The notes below the pieces were generated by a model that did not search any database, was not told the DNA's origin, and saw only the letters and a program-made list of their open reading frames with translations. Position numbers and translations under genes: made by a program. A stretch of 64,000 nt of DNA. Origin: Chryseobacterium camelliae (GTDB lineage Bacteria > Bacteroidota > Bacteroidia > Flavobacteriales > Weeksellaceae). Position 1 is the first letter of the stretch; each line of letters opens with the position of its first letter. The DNA is taken from contig NZ_JAUTAL010000001.1 in assembly GCF_030818575.1 (NCBI RefSeq), positions 992,001 through 1,056,000 of the forward strand, written 5' to 3'. Below, one piece after another: positions 43,041 through 52,655 of the stretch.

Positions 43041-45779
43041 CTATTTAATAATTAATTTCAAAGTGAATAATTTTCTGGAGTAGACCTTTACAAAATAAAC
43101 GCCTTGTGGAAGATTTTCATTCACTAACGAAAATTTTTGGTTGTTAATGTTCTTAGACTCGTAGAGCATATCTCCATTGGCTGATAGTAACTCAATCTTT
43201 TCAATGGGATAATCACTTTTGATGAAAGTTGGCTCGCCGGGTTTCGCAGGATTAGGATACAAAACCACATTTTTTTCAGTGCTTTTTGCTTCTCCGGTTC
43301 CTAATGTTGCTCCCGTTACCTGAAACTGAACTCTGTTTGAAACTTCCGTATAAGAATCGTTGGTGAACATTACCATGTAGTAATTTCCAGGTGTCGCCGG
43401 TAGGGCAGAACCGCTGATTGTTTTTGTACCTTCAGTTATTCCGCCGAAATAGGTGTATGAAACAAAATTATCATCCGGAATCGAAATATTTTGAGGATAA
43501 ATCCCGATCCAGTCTTTAACGATTCCCGGGGAATCTGTCCAAGAAGCAGTAATGTTTTCCCCCAATGTATATACTGGTTTATTGGTCAGAAGCTCAGTAA
43601 TAAGATTTCCTACTTTAAAGAAGACCTTTTCGCCAATGGGAGTATATCCGTCTTCCAGAAAATACTGTGCATAATAGTAACCTTTTGATAGTCCGGTAAA
43701 ATTAAGTGTTCCTGCTTCAGTAGTCACATAGCTCCATTTTGAAGCACCAATGCTACCGGGAGTCTGTCCCATTTTATAAATACCAATCCAGTCTTTAGTA
43801 AGATTCGGACCATTACTGAAATTTACAATTACTGTTCCGCCTATCGGATAGGTATCTGCTGTAGTCTGAAGCTGTACTTTCGGCCCAACATAGAAATTTT
43901 TCTTCGGTGCAATATCCGTGTAACCATTGTTTGCAAAATAACCTGCGAAGTATTGGCCTTTAGCAGCGATACCATTTGTGAAAGCAGCTGTTCCGGCTGT
44001 CTGGCCATTAGTATAAATATACGCCTGAGAAGTGGTTGAGGAGGGGTTTTGCCCTTTTTTGTATATTCCGACCCAATCCTGATTATTTCCAGGACCGTCT
44101 GTATAAGTGGCAATGATCGGTTCATTTTGCAGATATTCGGTTTTGTTAAGTGTGAAAGAAGGATTTGAAACTACACTTCCAGTCACAGTAAACTGCTTAA
44201 CGTCACTCCAGTCACTCCATTCCAGATTTCTATCCCTATACCGAACTTTAACATAGTAATTTCCGTTGGTTATGGAATTCCCCGCAATGGTTGCTTTGGT
44301 AATGTCGACATTAGCATTTTGGTTCTTTGTAATATCCGGTGTACCGTTTCCATCTTTTCCGAACCAGTTTTCAAAGTCGCGGTATATTTCTTTGTCTACA
44401 ACAGAAAAATCGGCGACTTTACTGATTAAGAACTGTGTTGTATTCAGCAGCTCTCCATTCGCTGAAGAGAAAGCACTTCCGTTAAGGGTTAAAGGTAGGG
44501 TAACTGGACCTGTAAAGGTATTTGAGATGGATGGCTTCGCAGGCTTAGGCATATTTTTATACCTGTGGAAACTATCGATCAATTCATTATTTTTCTTATG
44601 ATATACTCCTCCAATCGAGTAGGACTCTACATCAACCTTACCACCAGGTACATCAACTTCCACAATCTGATAGGTCCAGTCTGTCAATGTCTTTTGGACA
44701 TCGTCAAAATCCTGCTCTGTTGACATTCCCCAATATTGGTCCCAGGCAACCCCACCTGAGATAAGCTGATAGGTAGGTGAGTTTTTGAGTTGGCCTCTGT
44801 GGTATAAGTGATGATGTGCTCCTATATGCATTAGATATTTGGAGGAAGTTGCCATTAGAGGAACCGCCGTATTTCTTACCCAGGTTGAAATATCACCTAC
44901 ATATTGCTCAGCCTGGTATGGCCTATGTGCCAGAGAAATAATCCAGGCGACTGTAGAATCGTTGTTGGCTGCAGTTAAAACCTGCTGGAGCCATGCCATT
45001 TGAGCGGGTTCCGTCTTTTCGGTATTCAGGCTTATAAATAGAACATTGCCTGCCTGTTGCGCATAATAATTTTTACTTCCGGAAGCAATCCCCTGATATT
45101 TAACTTCGTCCGTGTAAAAGTGGGCATTATATGCATTCATCCCCAGGCTGCCATAGGTTTCATGATTTCCTACAGTGGTCTGGATCGGAATATAAGGTGA
45201 CAATTTAATATTCTTTTTAAAATGAACATTTTCATAATGATCCAGCGTTCCAACATCTACCTGATCACCGACCATAAATGTTAAGGCGATATTGTCTGAG
45301 GGATCTGAAGATGCTCCAAATTTTTCTTTTAATTTTTTATAAGCATTCAGGGTCAGCGTATCATATCTTGGTTCCGCTTTTATCTGATTGTCTCCCATTA
45401 TGAAAAATCGGATTTTTCCGTTTGCAGTAGCCGCTTGTCCTGGCAATGGAAGCGTTTTGAAATTATACACGGCAGACTCACTGGTGCCGGTTTTAATTTT
45501 ATAGTAATATTTGGTATTAGGCTGTAGATTGGCAATTTTTGCGGTATGATAATAATAATTATTGTTATACCCGGTATCCGAAAAGATGTTTGTCGTTCCG
45601 GTAAAGGTAACATTCAGATTGGTTGGACTAGTTCCATAAAGTACCGTGGTTTCGTTATTTGACGACGTTTTCCAATTGACGATCATTGAGTTTGGTGTCG
45701 GATTCTGTAAATAAGGATACAAGGCTTGGCCGAATGCCCACTGCACAATAAAAAAAATGAAAAATGAGATGTACTTCAT
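43041..45779 (-). CDS. T9SS-secreted metallophosphoesterase (purple acid phosphatase type)
   Basis: A 912-residue exported enzyme. Signal peptide (to about FGQA); an FN3-like purple-acid-phosphatase N-domain (about 20-110); then the metallophosphoesterase core with metal motifs GDNQ (129-132), GDQVD (171-175), GNHE (204-207), AHRP (284-287) and GAHHH (320-324). Next are a beta domain and three tandem repeats, each containing a KDWIGIY/QDWVGIY segment. The C-terminus VVLYPNPAKPG ... YFVKVYSRKLFTLKLIIK is a type A T9SS sorting domain, so the protein is exported through type IX secretion and may be surface-attached. Probable role: releasing phosphate from extracellular organic esters. Confidence 0.92.
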   Translation of the reverse strand: MKYISFFIFFIVQWAFGQALYPYLQNPTPNSMIVNWKTSSNNETTVLYGTSPTNLNVTFTGTTNIFSDTGYNNNYYYHTAKIANLQPNTKYYYKIKTGTSESAVYNFKTLPLPGQAATANGKIRFFIMGDNQIKAEPRYDTLTLNAYKKLKEKFGASSDPSDNIALTFMVGDQVDVGTLDHYENVHFKKNIKLSPYIPIQTTVGNHETYGSLGMNAYNAHFYTDEVKYQGIASGSKNYYAQQAGNVLFISLNTEKTEPAQMAWLQQVLTAANNDSTVAWIISLAHRPYQAEQYVGDISTWVRNTAVPLMATSSKYLMHIGAHHHLYHRGQLKNSPTYQLISGGVAWDQYWGMSTEQDFDDVQKTLTDWTYQIVEVDVPGGKVDVESYSIGGVYHKKNNELIDSFHRYKNMPKPAKPSISNTFTGPVTLPLTLNGSAFSSANGELLNTTQFLISKVADFSVVDKEIYRDFENWFGKDGNGTPDITKNQNANVDITKATIAGNSITNGNYYVKVRYRDRNLEWSDWSDVKQFTVTGSVVSNPSFTLNKTEYLQNEPIIATYTDGPGNNQDWVGIYKKGQNPSSTTSQAYIYTNGQTAGTAAFTNGIAAKGQYFAGYFANNGYTDIAPKKNFYVGPKVQLQTTADTYPIGGTVIVNFSNGPNLTKDWIGIYKMGQTPGSIGASKWSYVTTEAGTLNFTGLSKGYYYAQYFLEDGYTPIGEKVFFKVGNLITELLTNKPVYTLGENITASWTDSPGIVKDWIGIYPQNISIPDDNFVSYTYFGGITEGTKTISGSALPATPGNYYMVMFTNDSYTEVSNRVQFQVTGATLGTGEAKSTEKNVVLYPNPAKPGEPTFIKSDYPIEKIELLSANGDMLYESKNINNQKFSLVNENLPQGVYFVKVYSRKLFTLKLIIK

Positions 45780-46366
45780 TATTGTTGGTTTTAGTTAGGT
45801 ATAGATGAAATGTTATATAGTTGAAATATGTTAGGGAAGATTTTTATGATCAGACTCAGCAAAAGTAGGCTCGGAATATGAACTATGTGTTGCTTATGCT
45901 TTAACAGTAAGTCAATTATGACATGATGTTGTCCCTGATGCTATATCTAATAAAAGCAAATACATCCTTGTCATCATAATCCTTGAGAAACTGTTTAAAT
46001 TTTCAAGGATAATGGATTGTGGTTAAATTTGAAAACTGTTGTTTGTAAGAGGCTTAGGTAAGCAGGCTGCAAAGAATATGATATGACATTTAAACAAAAT
46101 CTGAATCAGCCTCTCGCTCCATTTCCTGTCAATTAAAAAGCAGATAGTAGGGATGTTAGATCTATTATCTTTAAAAAAGGAGAAATACTCTTCCCGTAAT
46201 TGCAAACCCGTTCTAAAAAAACAGTTTTAGTAAGAAAAATGCAGGCAGGCCGAGGAGTTTTAACTTTACATCAAGTTTTACAACATTGCTGTCCTGCATT
46301 TATAAAAGCTCTACTTTTGAATTTTTAAAATTGAAATATTCACACTTAAACTACATGTACATAATA
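45780..46366. other. intergenic gap, nothing recognised
   Basis: About 590 bp between divergent genes. AT-rich; no gene, clear hairpin or promoter consensus seen. Confidence 0.35.
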
Positions 46367-46786
46367 ATGAAAAGTATAAGTATCCTATTTTTTTGCCTAT
46401 GTTGTACCCTGGGATTTGCGCAAGCAAAAGTTGATGTTAAGAATCAAATAGCAAAGGTGGGATCTGCTGAAAATAAATATATTGGAAAAGATTTCAAGAT
46501 ACTGCTTAGTGATCTTAATGATTATATAAGATCATACAAATTGAATATGACCGATATCCATGCATTTATAATTTTGTACTTTGATGACCAGGAAACTTAT
46601 TTCGAAAAAAGAGCAGGAGACAAAACCCCATCATTGATAACAGTTTATTTTGATACCGAAGAAGCATCGGCCAATGAGGCTTTTAAATTATTAGCTAAAA
46701 AAGAAATTGAAGATTACAGTGATCATTGTTTAAAAGATTTTGGTGGCTTAAAAATAAAAGAATTGAACGTATTTATAGAAAAATGA
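46367..46786 (+). CDS. small secreted protein, unknown
   Basis: A 139-residue protein with signal peptide MKSISILFFCLCCTLGFAQ. The mature part is charged and probably alpha/beta (DVKNQIAKVGSAENKYIGKD, FIILYFDDQETYFEKRAG). Starting at 46367 gives the signal; the longer in-frame start at 46286 buries it. Not recognised. Confidence 0.55.
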   Translation: MKSISILFFCLCCTLGFAQAKVDVKNQIAKVGSAENKYIGKDFKILLSDLNDYIRSYKLNMTDIHAFIILYFDDQETYFEKRAGDKTPSLITVYFDTEEASANEAFKLLAKKEIEDYSDHCLKDFGGLKIKELNVFIEK

Positions 46787-47290
46787 AAAGATAGCTTCAG
46801 TACCAGTCTTACCATATGCTATCGCTTACCTTACTCTTTTATAAAACGAAAGGAAATTCATTGATGTTAGCCGAAGCAAAATTATGTTGATATCACATCA
46901 GCTTTAGTGTATTTTGTCTCTGATTCAAATCACGTAGGAGTTGTTTATACAAATAAACAGATTTGATCTGTTGTGCTTGATTGACCGGTTATATGACGGG
47001 AGAAGGTTTATAATATTAAATATTGTAGATGACTATAACAGGGAACTACTGTATATGGAAATTGATATAAGTGGATTGAATACAATTATAACAGACCTCA
47101 CGAATAGTTAGGAAATGTGAGTCCTACAAAATATAAATAAAAATTAAAACAATCAATCTTTTAAAATGATAACAAAGTTGGGAAGCTTACAATGTAGTTT
47201 TATTCCGTCCAAGATGAAAATGTGGTTCTGTTATCTAATTAAAGATTTTACTATCTTTATCAAATAAAACTAACATATCTGAGCTCAAAT
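46787..47290. other. intergenic gap before the methylase gene
   Basis: About 500 bp, AT-rich and without a coding-like frame. TATCTTTA about 35 bp before the methylase ATG resembles a -7 element. Probable left edge of the acquired restriction island, though no direct repeat or integrase site was found. Confidence 0.35.
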
Positions 47291-50200
47291 ATGAATAAAC
47301 TTATAAACCATTTTTCAGTAAAAGAATTAGCAGCTTTTTTCAGGAATGCTATTCCTTCTTTTAAAATTGAAACAGAAGATTTAGATTATTATATAGAGGA
47401 TAAAGATTTTCAACAATTTTCTGAACTAACTAGAATTGGAAATGTACCATTCAAAAATTCTGATGAACTCATTGTTTTTACCTGTAGATATAATGGAATA
47501 TTGTCGGAACGTTCTTCCAAGAAAAAGCAATTTGAGATTGCAAAAATAGTTTTGAAAGAAGATTTTAAGGATGGGGCTATTTTTGTTTTTTATGATGAAG
47601 CTGGAAAGTTTAGATTTTCTTTTATTAGAAGAAATTGGGACGGAAAAGCTAATGAAAAATATTCTTCCTGGAAACGCTTTACTTACTTTGTTACTCCTGA
47701 TGATACAAATAAGACTTTCAAACAAAGAATAGGAAATTGTACATTTAAAGATCTGGATAGTATTCAGGAGGCATTTTCGGTTGAAAAACTGACAAAGGAA
47801 TTCTACAATGATTTGTTTAAATGGTATCAGTGGACACTTACCCCAGAAGTGGGCATCACGTTTCCAAATAATACCACAACATCCGATGATGATCGCTTGA
47901 AGTTGGAAGAACAGATGATTAGGTTGATTACACGATTACTGTTTGTATGGTTTATTAAACAAAAACATTTGGTACCGGATGTATTATTTAAAACAGATAA
48001 ATTATCCGAGATTTTAAAAGAATTTGATCCTAAAGATACTGCAGATGGAAGTTATTACAATGCTGTTTTACAAAACCTCTTCTTTGCGACTTTAAACAAA
48101 GCTGTTACAGAAAGGGAGTTTGCAAAGTTAGTTGATAAGAGGGATATTAAAACCAGGTATCGTTACGCAGAAATGTTTACAATCTCTGAAGAGGAAGTTC
48201 TGAATTTATTCCGTCCTATTCCGTTTTTGAACGGAGGACTCTTCGAGTGCCTGGATAAAGAAGAAAGCACAGACGGTATAAAATATCATTTAGATGGCTT
48301 TAGTAGAAGTGATAAGAGATTTCCAAATGGGAATTTCAAGCACCGGGCATTTATACCCAACGCTGTTTTCTTTGGTGATGATAAGAATGAGGGCTTAATT
48401 CCTCTATTAGAGCGCTATAATTTTACCGTTGAAGAAAATGTGCCTAATGAAGTCCAGGTGGCATTAGATCCAGAATTATTGGGAAACGTCTTCGAAAACC
48501 TTTTGGGGGCTTTCAATCCTGAAACACAGGAATCGGCACGTAAACAATCCGGTAGTTTTTATACACCGAAAGAGATTGTTGCCTATATGGTGGATGAATC
48601 TTTAATTGCTTATTTAAATAATGTGTTATCCGATTTAGATGAGGAAACCGTTCGTCAACTTTTTGAACAGGAGGATTTACCGGAATCTTTGGTTAATGAC
48701 CACAATTTATGTGAAAAAATAGCGGCTACACTCCGCTGTGTAAAAATCCTTGACCCCGCTTGCGGTTCAGGAGCTTTCCCAATGGGAATACTGAACCGAA
48801 TGGTTGAGGTTTTGGAGAAATTAGACGCTAAAAACAAAGCATCGCACCACGATTTGAAACTGCATTTGATTGAAGAATGTATTTATGGTGTTGATATACA
48901 GACTATTGCGGCGCAAATCAGTAAATTGCGTTTTTTTATCTCCTTGATTGTAGAGCAGGAAGCAATGGATTTGTCTAAGCCGGTAGAAAACTATGGTGTA
49001 TTGACTTTGCCTAATCTGGAAACAAAGTTTGTGGCAGCGAATACATTGATTGGAATGAAAAAGAAAAAAGAGGGCGATTTTGTAAATAGTCTGTTTACTG
49101 ACCCTCGTATAGACGAAACCAAACAGGAATTAATGGAAGTGCGAAAAGAACACTTCTATGCTAAATCTGCCTATAAGAAAAAAGAACTACGGGAAAAAGA
49201 TGCAAAATTGAGGGCAGAACTCTCAAAACTTTTACAGGATAACGATGAGTTTGCACCCGAAGACGCTATACAATTTTCACAATGGAATCCTTATGACCAA
49301 AATGCAAGTTCTCCTTTCTTTGACCCTGAATGGATGTTTGGGCTGTCGAAAGAAAACGGTGGTTTAAATTCTGCAGACGATGGATATTTTGATATTGTGA
49401 TTGGCAATCCGCCGTATGTAAGTGTAAAAAAAATTTCCATAGAAGATAAATTGATATTTTCAAAAACTTATAAGACTGCAGTTGGTCAGTTTGATCTTTA
49501 TGGATTATTTATTGAAAAGAGTATTGATTTTTTGAAATTAAAAGGAGTTTTATCATTTATTACTTCTAACACATTTTTGAACAATAAAGATTTTTCAACT
49601 TTAAGAGAATATTTATTAAATAAAACAAATATCCAAAGTATTGTTAATTTAGATGAATCAATATTTGAGACAGCCCAAGTCGATGTTGCTATAACTACTT
49701 TAACAAAAGGGATTTTTTTGGAGAATAATACTATTAGAATAAGTCGTTGTAAAAACGATTTTATAAATAGAAATTATGACTTGATTAAACAACAAAAATA
49801 TAATATAAAGCAAAATCAGTTTGAATTTAAACTTAATTGTACAGAAAAAGATTTTAAAATTATTGAAAAGATTTATAGGGATAAAACTTTACTATCTTCA
49901 ATAATGGAACTTCCCAGAGGAATTGAAATCGGTTCAAATTCTGATTTAATTTGTGATGAAAACACACAGAACGCACAAAAATTATTAGTAGGGAAAGATA
50001 TTTCAAGATATACAATAGAATTTAAAAATAGGTTTATTGAGTTTGATTGTACAAATAAATCTGTTTATAAAGATATTTCAATTTATAAATCAAATAAAAT
50101 ATTAATTCAAAGAATACGGAATCTGTCTTTGAAACAAAGACTTGTTTGTTGTTTTGATGATAATAATTATCTGTGTACGAATACATTGAGGATTGGAATT

Positions 50201-50506
50201 ATAAGAAACGAAGACTTCTTGATAAAATTTATATTAGGAATCCTTAACTCTAACACGATTAATTATCTTTTCTTGAAATCTTTTCTTAATAAAGATATTT
50301 ATGCATATCAATTAGAGCAAATTCCAATTCCAACAATAAGTAAAGAAAAACAACAACCTATTATATCATTGGTAGAAAAAATTCTTAGTTCCAAAAAACA
50401 AAATCCAAAATCTGATACCACAGAAATAGAAAATAAAATTGATAAATTAGTTTACAAATTGTATGAACTAACCAGTGAGGAAATATCTATTATAGAAAAT
50501 ACTTAA
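47291..50506 (+). CDS. Eco57I-type adenine DNA methylase, expressed phase form
   Basis: A 1071-residue modification enzyme that should methylate adenine in its target. N-terminal domain of unknown role (about 1-400), SGSFYTPKEIV (about 420), SAM motif I DPACGSGAFPMG (about 488), catalytic NPPY (706-709) in IGNPPYV. The remainder (711-1071) is the target-recognition half, with the closing block KLYELTSEEISII. Layout is that of Eco57I/PglX-type methylases. The 63-bp inverted repeat spans residues 690-710, so the segment past it is exchangeable by inversion. Its stop overlaps that of the silent cassette by 3 bp. The partner PLD-helicase lies downstream. Confidence 0.88.
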   Translation: MNKLINHFSVKELAAFFRNAIPSFKIETEDLDYYIEDKDFQQFSELTRIGNVPFKNSDELIVFTCRYNGILSERSSKKKQFEIAKIVLKEDFKDGAIFVFYDEAGKFRFSFIRRNWDGKANEKYSSWKRFTYFVTPDDTNKTFKQRIGNCTFKDLDSIQEAFSVEKLTKEFYNDLFKWYQWTLTPEVGITFPNNTTTSDDDRLKLEEQMIRLITRLLFVWFIKQKHLVPDVLFKTDKLSEILKEFDPKDTADGSYYNAVLQNLFFATLNKAVTEREFAKLVDKRDIKTRYRYAEMFTISEEEVLNLFRPIPFLNGGLFECLDKEESTDGIKYHLDGFSRSDKRFPNGNFKHRAFIPNAVFFGDDKNEGLIPLLERYNFTVEENVPNEVQVALDPELLGNVFENLLGAFNPETQESARKQSGSFYTPKEIVAYMVDESLIAYLNNVLSDLDEETVRQLFEQEDLPESLVNDHNLCEKIAATLRCVKILDPACGSGAFPMGILNRMVEVLEKLDAKNKASHHDLKLHLIEECIYGVDIQTIAAQISKLRFFISLIVEQEAMDLSKPVENYGVLTLPNLETKFVAANTLIGMKKKKEGDFVNSLFTDPRIDETKQELMEVRKEHFYAKSAYKKKELREKDAKLRAELSKLLQDNDEFAPEDAIQFSQWNPYDQNASSPFFDPEWMFGLSKENGGLNSADDGYFDIVIGNPPYVSVKKISIEDKLIFSKTYKTAVGQFDLYGLFIEKSIDFLKLKGVLSFITSNTFLNNKDFSTLREYLLNKTNIQSIVNLDESIFETAQVDVAITTLTKGIFLENNTIRISRCKNDFINRNYDLIKQQKYNIKQNQFEFKLNCTEKDFKIIEKIYRDKTLLSSIMELPRGIEIGSNSDLICDENTQNAQKLLVGKDISRYTIEFKNRFIEFDCTNKSVYKDISIYKSNKILIQRIRNLSLKQRLVCCFDDNNYLCTNTLRIGIIRNEDFLIKFILGILNSNTINYLFLKSFLNKDIYAYQLEQIPIPTISKEKQQPIISLVEKILSSKKQNPKSDTTEIENKIDKLVYKLYELTSEEISIIENT
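49358..49420 (+). repeat. left inverted repeat of invertible segment
   Basis: 63 bp, identical (63/63) to the reverse complement of 51664-51726. It encodes residues 690-710 of the methylase including NPPY. Sequences diverge immediately on both sides: flanking base C in this copy and T in the other on the outer side, and different codons after PPYV. Confidence 0.95.
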
Positions 50507-51687
50507 ATTTCAAATTCATTATATTCTTGTTTAGATAATGAAAAATCAACGTCTATGATTTTTACTTCTTCATAAGTGAGATTATATAACTTAAATGTCA
50601 CTTTATTCAGTTCTTCAATATAATATGACGGACTATCATTACTTATTATTAGATTAACAATATCAATAAGTTTTGAATTTTTGTATTCAAGAGGAATGGG
50701 TATGTTTTTAATGATTTCAGGCGTAATATTCAAATAACCTCCTGCCATTTTTAAAGAGTTATATATTTGATTAACATAAAAATGGACTACTTTGGAGTTC
50801 AATATTGCTAAATATACTTTTAAATTTTCTATTGTATCCGTAATTATTGATGTTGATTTTCCCGCTAAATATTCTCCTTTAACATCGAGGAAAGCCTCTA
50901 TGGTAGATGACATTCCCGCAATGATTATTTTAGGATTTGATGATTGTGTAAATCTTGTTTCATTAATAAGTTTTACTTCTTCTTTGTTTATAACAGGAGT
51001 ATTGTATTGCCCCTTTATATATTGTGTCTTTTTTATTCCCCAAAGTGATATAAATGAATCAATAGTACCCGTATTGATAAGCTTAAATGACGTTGGAAGA
51101 TATGAACTATCTTTCAATTTATCTTTTATTAAATAGGCTTCATTCACGGTTGCCGCACCTAATACCTTACTACCTAAATTTTTTAAAACATTGTTATTAG
51201 TCCTTAATTTCATTAATAGATTAAAGACATCTGTATTATAAAAACAAATATCCCAACTGTTATCAGTAATTAATGTTACATCTCCTATATTATTACTAAA
51301 CTGAGGACTTTTAATATCATTCATTATAGTAAACTTAGGAGAGATGTCAGACGGATTATTACTTTTTTTGATGACGAATGTAACCGGATAAACATCTGCC
51401 GAAGTGAATACGTTTAAACGAGAATAATCTCTAATTTCTATAATATCATTTCTTTTTAAATCGCTTCTCGCCTTAGTTCCATATTTGGCGGAAATTAATT
51501 TATTAGGAATAATGTAAGAGAATATACTGTTTATTTTAGTAAGTTTCTTTGCCAACTCAATGAAAACAATAAACAAATCCCAATTTCCCTCAGCATAACT
51601 GTAGTTTTCTTTTAAATATTTACGAAAAACTTCTTGTCCCGATCTTATCATCGTTTCAGAGTCTACATACGGCGGATTGCCAATCAC
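50503..51687 (-). pseudogene. silent alternative specificity cassette of the methylase
   Basis: Promoterless reading frame in inverse orientation. It starts at the repeat (MIGNPPYVDSETMIRSGQEV, with GTG as first codon) and ends with NKVTFKLYNLTYEEVKIIDV, parallel to the end of the expressed half (KLYELTSEEISII). It reads cleanly for 394 codons, so it is an intact spare target-recognition half, not decay. Inversion across the 63-bp repeats would join it to residues 1-702 of the methylase, giving a protein of about 1096 residues. Just outside the repeat, residues FFNEINSIKYGG resemble the corresponding part of the expressed gene (PFFDPEWMFG), implying an ancestral duplication. Confidence 0.85.
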
Positions 51688-51726
51688 AATATCAAAATAT
51701 CCATCGTCTGCAGAATTTAAACCACC
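51664..51726 (-). repeat. right inverted repeat of invertible segment
   Basis: Partner of 49358-49420. The two copies are about 2.3 kb apart in opposite orientation; recombination would invert 49421-51663. The recombinase gene starts 92 bp to its right. Confidence 0.95.
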
Positions 51727-51773
51727 ATATTTTATAGAGTTAATTTCATTAAAAAATGGTTATTAAAACTTCT

Positions 51774-51807
51774 TTTATACATTTATTGTTCATAATAATT
51801 GTATAAA
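51774..51807. promoter_or_regulatory. imperfect palindrome before recombinase
   Basis: Arms TTTATACA/TGTATAAA (51774-51781 and 51800-51807) with partial inner symmetry. It ends 11 bp before the recombinase ATG. Possible autoregulatory or recombinase-binding site. Confidence 0.4.
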
Positions 51808-51818
51808 TTAATATAAAA

Positions 51819-52421
51819 ATGACTTACGGATACATCAGAATCAGCACAGACCATCAAAATGTAGAAAATCAAAGATTTGAAATCAACCAGTTTTGTCAAT
51901 CCAATTCATTGCTTGTCGATATATGGATAGATGAAACCGTTTCCGGAACAAAAAAGGTAGAGGAGCGAGAATTGGGTAAAATTTTGAAAAAAATGGAAAC
52001 TGGCGACATACTTATTTGTTCGGAACTTTCCCGTTTGGGCAGAAACCTTTTAATGATTATGGGTGTACTCAATGAATGTATGAATCGTGACATTCAGGTA
52101 TGGACTATAAAAGATAATTATCGGTTAGGAAGTGATATCAATTCCAAAGTTTTGGCGTTTGCCTTTGGATTATCCGCGGAAATCGAAAGAAACTTAATTT
52201 CACAACGTACTAAAGAAGCGCTGGCCAGGAAACGTGCTGAAGGTGTTATTCTTGGTCGTCCGGTCGGTAGTAAATCCTCCAAAACAAAATTAACGGGTCA
52301 AGAAAAGAAGATACAAGAATTATTGGATAGGAAAGTATCTTATTCTGCTATTGGTAGAATTTTAGGAGTGCATCGCCTAACGGTAAGTAGTTTTGTAAAA
52401 CGTCAAAGCGAAATAGGATAA
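51819..52421 (+). CDS. serine site-specific recombinase (invertase type)
   Basis: A 200-residue resolvase/invertase-family protein: catalytic segment YIRISTDHQNVENQ (nucleophile Ser9), SELSRLGRNLLMIM, then IERNLISQRTKEALARKRAE, GRPVGSKS, and a C-terminal HTH (SYSAIGRILGVHRLTVSSFV). Length and domains match Hin/Pin-type DNA invertases. Next to the right repeat of the invertible methylase segment, so inversion of that segment is its most likely job. Confidence 0.88.
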   Translation: MTYGYIRISTDHQNVENQRFEINQFCQSNSLLVDIWIDETVSGTKKVEERELGKILKKMETGDILICSELSRLGRNLLMIMGVLNECMNRDIQVWTIKDNYRLGSDINSKVLAFAFGLSAEIERNLISQRTKEALARKRAEGVILGRPVGSKSSKTKLTGQEKKIQELLDRKVSYSAIGRILGVHRLTVSSFVKRQSEIG

Positions 52422-52655
52422 GATTAATCAATTTAGTATTTTCGTATAATTAATTTATTAGTAGTGAGAAAAAATAACAAGATAAAATTTTAGGATTGTT
52501 TTTTTCATAATCTAAATAATATAAAATTGACGGATAACTTAATGAGTAAATTTAAATAACTTTAGCAATTATACCAGGGGTGTAATTTAATCAACTAAAT
52601 TATTATTGAATTTGAGGTTCATCCAAATGGGATGAAATTTTATAAAATAAACATA

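Noticed and set aside
47291..50506. Complete BREX or DISARM system
   Set aside because: Only a methylase and a PLD-helicase are present; BREX PglZ/BrxC and DISARM DrmA/DrmB are absent.
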